This document shows positions 58,947-64,000 of a stretch of DNA of 64,000 nucleotides, piece by piece. A program made the position numbers and the translations under genes. The stretch is taken from contig JAVHZZ010000003.1 of assembly GCA_036250195.1 (NCBI GenBank), positions 41,451,835-41,515,834 of the forward strand, read 5' to 3'. The stretch is from Mixophyes australis (Eukaryota; Chordata; Amphibia; Anura; Limnodynastidae). Each line of letters starts with the position of its first letter. Positions within the stretch are counted from its first letter, which is position 1. Under the pieces are notes generated by a model. That model was not told where the DNA came from and searched no databases. It saw only the letters and a program-made list of their open reading frames with translations.

Positions 58947-61943
58947 CTACTGAGGCAAGATGTCGTCCTCATCCTCAACCTCTGATTCCTCTCCCCCTAC
59001 AGTGTGTACTTCCTCCTCATCACACATTATCAATTCGTCCCCGCTGGACTCCACAACCACAGGTCCCTCTGTACTATCTGGAGGGCAGTGCTGTACTTCA
59101 TTGAGGAATTGATTATTCATTTTTATAAACATCATTTTTTCAACGTTATGAGGAAGCAACCTCCTTCGCCGCTCACTGACCAGGTTCCCCGCTGCACTAA
59201 AAACTCTTTCCGAGTACACACTGGAGGGGGGACAACTCAGGTAAAATAGAGCCAGTTTGTACAGGGGCTTCCAAACTGCCTTTTTTTCCTGCCAGTAACA
59301 ATATGGACTGTCTGACATGTCTACTTGGATGGTGTCAGCAAAGTAATCATCCACAATTTTTTCTATTGTGACAGCATCCAATGCAGCGACAGTAGACATG
59401 TCTGCAATGGTTGGCAGGTCCTTCAGTCCGGACCAGATGTTATCAGCATCCCCGCCAGCGCCTCTTTTGGGAAAACTGAGCTTTTTCCTCGCAGCCATAG
59501 ATGTGGAAGAAAATGAGGGTGGAGCTGTTGGCATGTCACGGTCCTCTTCAGAGGACAATCTCCTGACCAGCAGGTCTTTGCACCGCTGTAGACTTGTGTC
59601 CGCCGGAAACAGAGACACAACATACGCTTTAAACCGAGGATCGAGCACGGTGGCCAGAATGTATTCCTCTGACTTTAAAAGAGTGACCACCCTTGGATCC
59701 TGGCAAAGCGTACGAAGGGCTACATCCACAAGAGCTACATGCTTGGTGTAATCGCAATGGCTTACCAGCTCCTCCCTCACTTTCTCCAGCTGCTTCTGCA
59801 ACAGCCTGATCAGGGGAATGACCTGACTCAAGCTGGCAGTGTCGGAACTGACTTCTCGTGTGGCAAGTTCAAATGGCTGCAGAACCTTGCACAACACGGA
59901 AATCAGTCTCCACTGCGCTTGACTGAGGCGCATCCCCACTCCTTTGCCTATGTCGTAGGTGGCTGTGTAGGCCTGAATGGCCTTTTGCTGCTCCTCCATC
60001 CTCTGCAGCATATAGAGGGTGGAGTTCCAGCGCGTCACAACCTCTTGTTTGAGGTGATGGCAGGGCAGGTTCATGCTTTTTTGATGTGCCTCTAGTCTGC
60101 GGTAGGCACTGGCTGAATGCCGAAAGTGTCCAGCAATTTTGCGCGCCACCGCAAGCATCTCCTGCACACCCCTGTCACTCTTGAGGTAATGCTGCACCAC
60201 CAAATTAATGGTGTGGGCAAAACATGGGACGTGCTGGAAATTGCCCATATTTAATGCCCGCACAATGTTACTGGCATTGTCTGACACCACAAATCCCCAT
60301 GAGAGTCTAAGTGGGGTAAGCCACTGGGAGATAATTTCCCTCATTTTCTCTAATATGTTGTCAGCGTTGTGCCTCTTATTAAAGCCTGTAATGCACAATG
60401 TTGCCTGCCTTTGCATGAGCAGCCATTTTGTAGATGCTGCTACTGATGCAGCTGTTGCTGTTGCTGCGGAATGGGATGCATCTACCCAGTGGGCTGTCAC
60501 AGTCATATAGTCCTTCGTTTGCCCAGAACCACTTGTCCACATGTCCGTGGTTAAGTGGACAGTGGGTACAACCGCATTTTTAAGAGCACTGAGGACACTT
60601 GATCGTACTTCTCTGTACATTTTTGGTATCGCCTGCCTAGTGAAGTGGAATCTCGAGGGGATTTGGTACCGGGGACACAATACCTCCATCAACCCTCTAA
60701 ATCCCACTCCACTGATGGCGGACACCGGGCGCACGTCTAACACCAACATTGCAGTTACAGCCGCAGTTATACGCTTTGCAATAGGGTGACTACTATCGTA
60801 TTTTGTGGTCATGGCAAACGACTGTTGGACGGTCAATTGTTTTGTGAAAGACTTAGCGGTCTTACGACTTCCCCTCTGGGAAGATGACCGACTAACAGCA
60901 GCAACAGCAGCAGTGGCAGTAGTAGGCGTACCGCTGCAGGATTCCTCGGATGAATCCCGTATTGAGGAGGACTCAGTCTGGCTGCTGACTTGGGCTGCAG
61001 GACTGAATCTGATGGAGATTGTGGAGGAAGTTGACGAGGAGGGTGTTGCTGGTGTGTATCCAACTGGACCACGGGATTTAGGTGTCCCTGTACCGATGAG
61101 GGTCCTAGCCCCAGTTCCTGAACTAACCACTGAACTATGAAGGTTATTCAGGTGACGTATAAGGGAGGATGTTCCTAGGTGGGCAAGATCCTTACCCCTG
61201 CTTATTTGAGCTTTACATAAGCTACATATGGCCATACATTGGTTGTCTGGATTTGGATAAAAATAACTCCAGACCGAAGAGGTGCATTTTTTGGTCTTCT
61301 GACCAGGCATGACGATGGGCTTTTTCATCCCATGGACATCAGCTGTTTCCCCCCCTGGTGCCTCATTTACAATAACCACATCACCATCCTCATCATCAAG
61401 TTCCTCCACAGCGCCAGCTACATCATCAATAGCCTCCTCCCGAGCCACCTCTTCCCGTACAGTGATGGGAAGGTCAGGCTTGACAACCACCAACACCCTT
61501 GGACTTGCCTTGGGGATTTGTGATAATTTCTCTTTAGAAGGCAGAGTTGTTTGCTGTTTTGTTGCTGACAGCATAACTCTCTTCAATTTTTTGTAGGGGG
61601 GGGGAGGAGGAGGAAGGCTAAGATCCGTGGGTGAAGCTGAACCACTAGTCATGAACACGGGCCAGGGCCTAAGCCGTTCCTTTCCACTCCGTGTCGTAAA
61701 TGGCATATTGGCAACTTTACGTTTCTCCTCAGATGATTTAAAGTTTCTCTTTTTGCTACTTTTTCTTAACTTGGGCTTTTTGGATTTTACATGCCCGGTA
61801 CTACGAGATTGGGCATCGGGCTTGGAAGACGACGTTGATGGCATTTCATCGTCTATGTCATGACTAGTGGCAGCAGCTTCAGCATTAGGAGGAAGTGGGT
61901 CTTGATCTTTCCCTACTTTATCCTCCAAATTTTTGGTCTCCAT
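58947..61943 (-). CDS. hAT-Ac-type transposase, intact
   Basis: The 998-residue frame is uninterrupted. The first ATG is METKNLEDK at 61943; the frame is open four codons upstream without an ATG. Domains: Ser/Lys-rich N-terminus with 'MPFTTRSGKERLRPWPVF', Pro and acidic stretches, BED zinc finger (about 215-270; Cys240, Cys243, His264, His269), RNase-H-like core with Asp467 in 'LTTDMWTSGSGQ' and Asp555 in 'VVSDNASNIV', the 'TRWNSTLYML' motif (about 638), and C-terminal hAT dimerisation region with 'SSVYSERVFSAAGN' (Glu912, the likely third catalytic acid) and an acidic tail. hAT transposases bind terminal repeats, excise by hairpin formation at flanking DNA and create 8-bp TSDs. The neighbouring arrays and palindromes are element UTRs. 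Expression and activity are not shown by sequence alone. Confidence 0.95.
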   Translation of the reverse strand: METKNLEDKVGKDQDPLPPNAEAAATSHDIDDEMPSTSSSKPDAQSRSTGHVKSKKPKLRKSSKKRNFKSSEEKRKVANMPFTTRSGKERLRPWPVFMTSGSASPTDLSLPPPPPPYKKLKRVMLSATKQQTTLPSKEKLSQIPKASPRVLVVVKPDLPITVREEVAREEAIDDVAGAVEELDDEDGDVVIVNEAPGGETADVHGMKKPIVMPGQKTKKCTSSVWSYFYPNPDNQCMAICSLCKAQISRGKDLAHLGTSSLIRHLNNLHSSVVSSGTGARTLIGTGTPKSRGPVGYTPATPSSSTSSTISIRFSPAAQVSSQTESSSIRDSSEESCSGTPTTATAAVAAVSRSSSQRGSRKTAKSFTKQLTVQQSFAMTTKYDSSHPIAKRITAAVTAMLVLDVRPVSAISGVGFRGLMEVLCPRYQIPSRFHFTRQAIPKMYREVRSSVLSALKNAVVPTVHLTTDMWTSGSGQTKDYMTVTAHWVDASHSAATATAASVAASTKWLLMQRQATLCITGFNKRHNADNILEKMREIISQWLTPLRLSWGFVVSDNASNIVRALNMGNFQHVPCFAHTINLVVQHYLKSDRGVQEMLAVARKIAGHFRHSASAYRRLEAHQKSMNLPCHHLKQEVVTRWNSTLYMLQRMEEQQKAIQAYTATYDIGKGVGMRLSQAQWRLISVLCKVLQPFELATREVSSDTASLSQVIPLIRLLQKQLEKVREELVSHCDYTKHVALVDVALRTLCQDPRVVTLLKSEEYILATVLDPRFKAYVVSLFPADTSLQRCKDLLVRRLSSEEDRDMPTAPPSFSSTSMAARKKLSFPKRGAGGDADNIWSGLKDLPTIADMSTVAALDAVTIEKIVDDYFADTIQVDMSDSPYCYWQEKKAVWKPLYKLALFYLSCPPSSVYSERVFSAAGNLVSERRRRLLPHNVEKMMFIKMNNQFLNEVQHCPPDSTEGPVVVESSGDELIMCDEEEVHTVGGEESEVEDEDDILPQ

Positions 61944-61960
61944 TATATGTAGCACAAGAT

Positions 61961-62890
61961 ACTGCAGAATGTGTGAACTTGGTAATATTGCAGTACCAAT
62001 GGACTTATACTGCTGGATTGGTTTTGCAAATTTGGTTATAATTATTATATATTTTTTTTTTTTTTAATTTTTTATTTTTTTTTACTTTTTTTTTATTTTT
62101 AAAAAACTTGGGAATAGTGGGGAAATAACTATGCCCTTAGAAGCACAGAGCACAGGACACAGCACCACTGGACTGAACAGGACACGGCACAGGACCCAGC
62201 AGCACTACGGAACTCAGCAGGACAGAGCACAGGACACAGCACCACTGGACTGATACTGCAGAATGTGTGAACTTGGTAATATTGCAGTACCAATGGACTT
62301 ATACTGCTGGATTGGTTTTGCAAATTTGGTTATAATTATTATATATTTTTTATTTTTTTTTAAAAATTTATTTTTTTTTACTTTTTTTTTATTTTTTAAA
62401 AACTTGGGAATAATGGGGAAATAACTATGCCCTTAGAAGCACAGAGCACAGGACACAGCACCACTGGACTGAACAGGACACGGCACAGGACCCAGCAGCA
62501 CTACGGAACTCAGCAGGACAGAGCACAGGACACAGCACCACTGGACTGATACTGCAGAATGTGTAAACTTTGTAATATTGCAGTACCACTGGACTTTTAC
62601 TGCTGAATGTGTGAACTTGGTAATATTGCAGTACCAATGGGCTTATACTGCAGGATTGGTTGTGCAAATTTTGTGGTAATTAAAAAAAATTAAAGTAGTT
62701 TTTGGTATTTTTTAAAAAAACTTTTTTTTATTTTTTTAAACACAGGGGAATATTGGGGAAATAACTATGCCCTTAGAAGCACAGAGCACAGGACACAGCA
62801 CCACTGGACTGAACAGGACACAGCACAGGACCCAGCAGCACCACTGACCTCAGAAGGACAGAGCACAGCACACAGCACCACTGGACTGAT
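61961..62890 (-). repeat. about 295-bp direct repeats, three copies
   Basis: Copies begin with 'actgcagaatgtgtgaactt' at 61961, 62255 and 62551, each running through an A/T-rich tract to 'agcacagagcacaggacaca'. Just upstream of the transposase ATG, they would form its 5' UTR. The third copy carries an extra segment and a more diverged A/T tract. Confidence 0.92.
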
Positions 62891-62892
62891 AC

Positions 62893-63010
62893 TGCAGAAC
62901 ACAGCACAGCACAGCACAGCACTAAACAGCACAGCACTAAACAGCACAGAACTAAACAGCACAGAACTAAACAGCACAGAACTAAACAGCACAGAACTAA
63001 ACAGCACAGA
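62893..63010. repeat. 15-bp repeat 'aactaaacagcacag'
   Basis: About seven units follow a short 'cacag' run at the end of the third 295-bp repeat. Confidence 0.93.
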
Positions 63011-63029
63011 GGACCACCTAACACACCCT

Positions 63030-63245
63030 CCCTCTACCCTGATCAATGCCCGAGTGAAGATGGCGGCGACTAGCGGGGAATTTATAGGATCCGAGTATCG
63101 CGAGATCCGACAACGGGATTATGAGTCAGAGCCTCAGTTTCACTTTTGAATTTGGCGCCAATACCCGGATCTGTCTCGGATCCGACTCGGATCCGCAACG
63201 TTCGGGTGGGCTCGGATTTCATAAATCCGAGTGCGCTCATCCCTA
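63030..63245 (-). promoter_or_regulatory. promoter-like terminus of intact hAT
   Basis: On the minus strand: terminus with 'ggatttatgaaatccgagcc' inversion, BamHI-type GGATCCG repeats, TCTCGCGATA (63096-63105), TATA box CTATAAA (63081-63087), then 'cgccgccatcttcac', which resembles a YY1/initiator-type site. It lies about 1.1 kb upstream of the transposase ATG with the 295-bp repeats between. Function is inferred from matching modules in five elements. Confidence 0.65.
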
Positions 63246-63253
63246 TACGTTAT

Positions 63254-63644
63254 ATTATTGTTTTGTTTTTTTGTTTTATATGTGCTGCCAGTATCTGCTT
63301 GGAAGAAAATAATTTTCATAGAAGAGAAAGAAATATTCTACATTGGTATTTTAATTTTATGAACATTGAACACACATTTGATGTACATTGGACTTTATAT
63401 TGTGTTTAATGTTACTATTTTTCAGACACAGTGATGGGTGACTCACACATTTGTTAGACAATTGTCTGAATTTGGTGGAGTTTCATTATATGAAACGCCA
63501 AGTTTCACACTGTTGGTTTATTATGCAATTACTTTCTATGAGGGCAACCAGAATTACTAGACTTACCTAAAACAGGTGACAAAGGCCTTTTACATGTTAA
63601 TCTACAGTCGATTAAGAGAAATACCACAGAAAGATTGATACTTC
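63254..63644. other. intergenic between hAT and LTR, no feature seen
   Basis: AT-rich sequence with no motif recognised. Confidence 0.4.
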
Positions 63645-64000
63645 TGTCGAAGTCAGCAAATTGGATAAAGTCATTTCAATTAAAGTCTAGCAAACTTGGT
63701 TGTCTTTGTCTGAAAAGATGCGTACGGTACGCATCGACGTACAAGGGCACGCTACGGCGTGAAAGGGCGTACGCATCCACTTCACGTGGCAACAACAGTA
63801 ATTGGTCTTTTACCATACATTCGCACAAACACGCATACTTATAGAATAGTACACATTAATGATAGTTGCAACACATAGTCAGTTATGTCGAAACATAGTA
63901 GTATTTATATGTTATATCAGAGTTACATGCATATTAGTGAAATACACGGAATGGGTTAAAGGAATAACATCATGAGTGGTATCATAATGAACCTTATTAC
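63645..64000 (+). mobile_element. LTR, 5' part, cut by window end
   Basis: It starts TGTCGAAG and aligns without gaps to 36846-37201 with about eight substitutions. The rest of the LTR and any retroviral interior lie outside the window, so it may be a solo LTR or the 5' LTR of a longer provirus. Confidence 0.92.

Larger units (their letters stand above)
54949..63245 (-). mobile_element. complete, potentially autonomous hAT, family 1
   Basis: The element is 8,297 bp with a perfect 8-bp TSD TACGTTAT (54941-54948, 63246-63253). Its ends are TAGGGATGTGC and, inverted, TAGGGATGAGC. Reading with the transposase (right to left): promoter-like terminus, three ~295-bp repeats, an intact 998-codon transposase, a 0.9-kb stretch with a duplicated ~170-bp block and three palindromes, a 77-bp array of about 30 units, then the other terminus. 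TAGGGATG ends and 8-bp TSDs fit hAT-Ac. The intact frame and perfect TSD imply recent insertion. Confidence 0.96.

Overview
The window looks like a stretch of a large, repeat-rich vertebrate genome, most likely an amphibian (anuran). The basis is many tRNA-headed SINEs with a V-SINE-like core and a (GATG)n tail, L2/CR1-type LINE tails ending in 'ATATAAATAAATGATGATG', palindromic CCAAT-containing MITEs, LTR copies and several hAT families. The assignment rests on repeat character only. No host protein-coding exon, rRNA or tRNA gene could be supported. All convincing coding sequence belongs to transposable elements.

hAT transposons dominate, and most can be bounded exactly by 8-bp target-site duplications (TSDs). 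Family 1 (TIR TAGGGATGNGC) has one full-length 8.3-kb copy at 54949-63245 with an uninterrupted 998-codon transposase, plus two ~2-kb internally deleted copies at 1236-3217 and 44330-46296. Family 2 (TIR TAGAGATGG) has a 6.35-kb copy at 22706-29055, whose transposase is broken by one stop codon and a lost ATG, plus a 2.7-kb deletion derivative at 14760-17466. A third, related derivative lies at 20655-22191. Further hAT-like non-autonomous elements start with CAGGG/CAGAG-type ends (22458-31587, 33250-34810, 41799-43802, 9642-10408) or CATACTT (40978-41264). Nearly all of the larger ones carry a tandem-repeat array inside, and the repeat unit is different in each.

Layout: 0-14 kb holds a family-1 derivative, two solo LTRs (3840-4724, 6522-7279), several SINEs, a LINE 3' fragment split by a small hAT, and a Harbinger-like element. 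14-32 kb is a nest: an L2/CR1-like LINE body interrupted by a family-2 derivative, a family-3 derivative and a palindromic MITE; the MITE was then hit by a CA-rich hAT, which was itself hit by the 6.35-kb family-2 element. 32-44 kb holds two more VNTR-bearing hATs, a solo LTR (36846-37683), MITEs and SINEs. 44-54 kb holds a family-1 derivative, a SINE, a 2-kb pyrimidine-rich 20-bp minisatellite and another LINE 3' end. 54-64 kb is the complete family-1 element followed by an LTR running off the window edge.

The transposase of the complete family-1 element is the obvious candidate source for mobilising the two deleted family-1 copies. Both hAT-Ac-like families share a compact promoter-like module (a TCTCGCGAGA-type motif next to a TATA box) in the terminal region upstream of the transposase. 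Family 1 also carries repeated copies of a 34-bp KpnI-centred palindrome.
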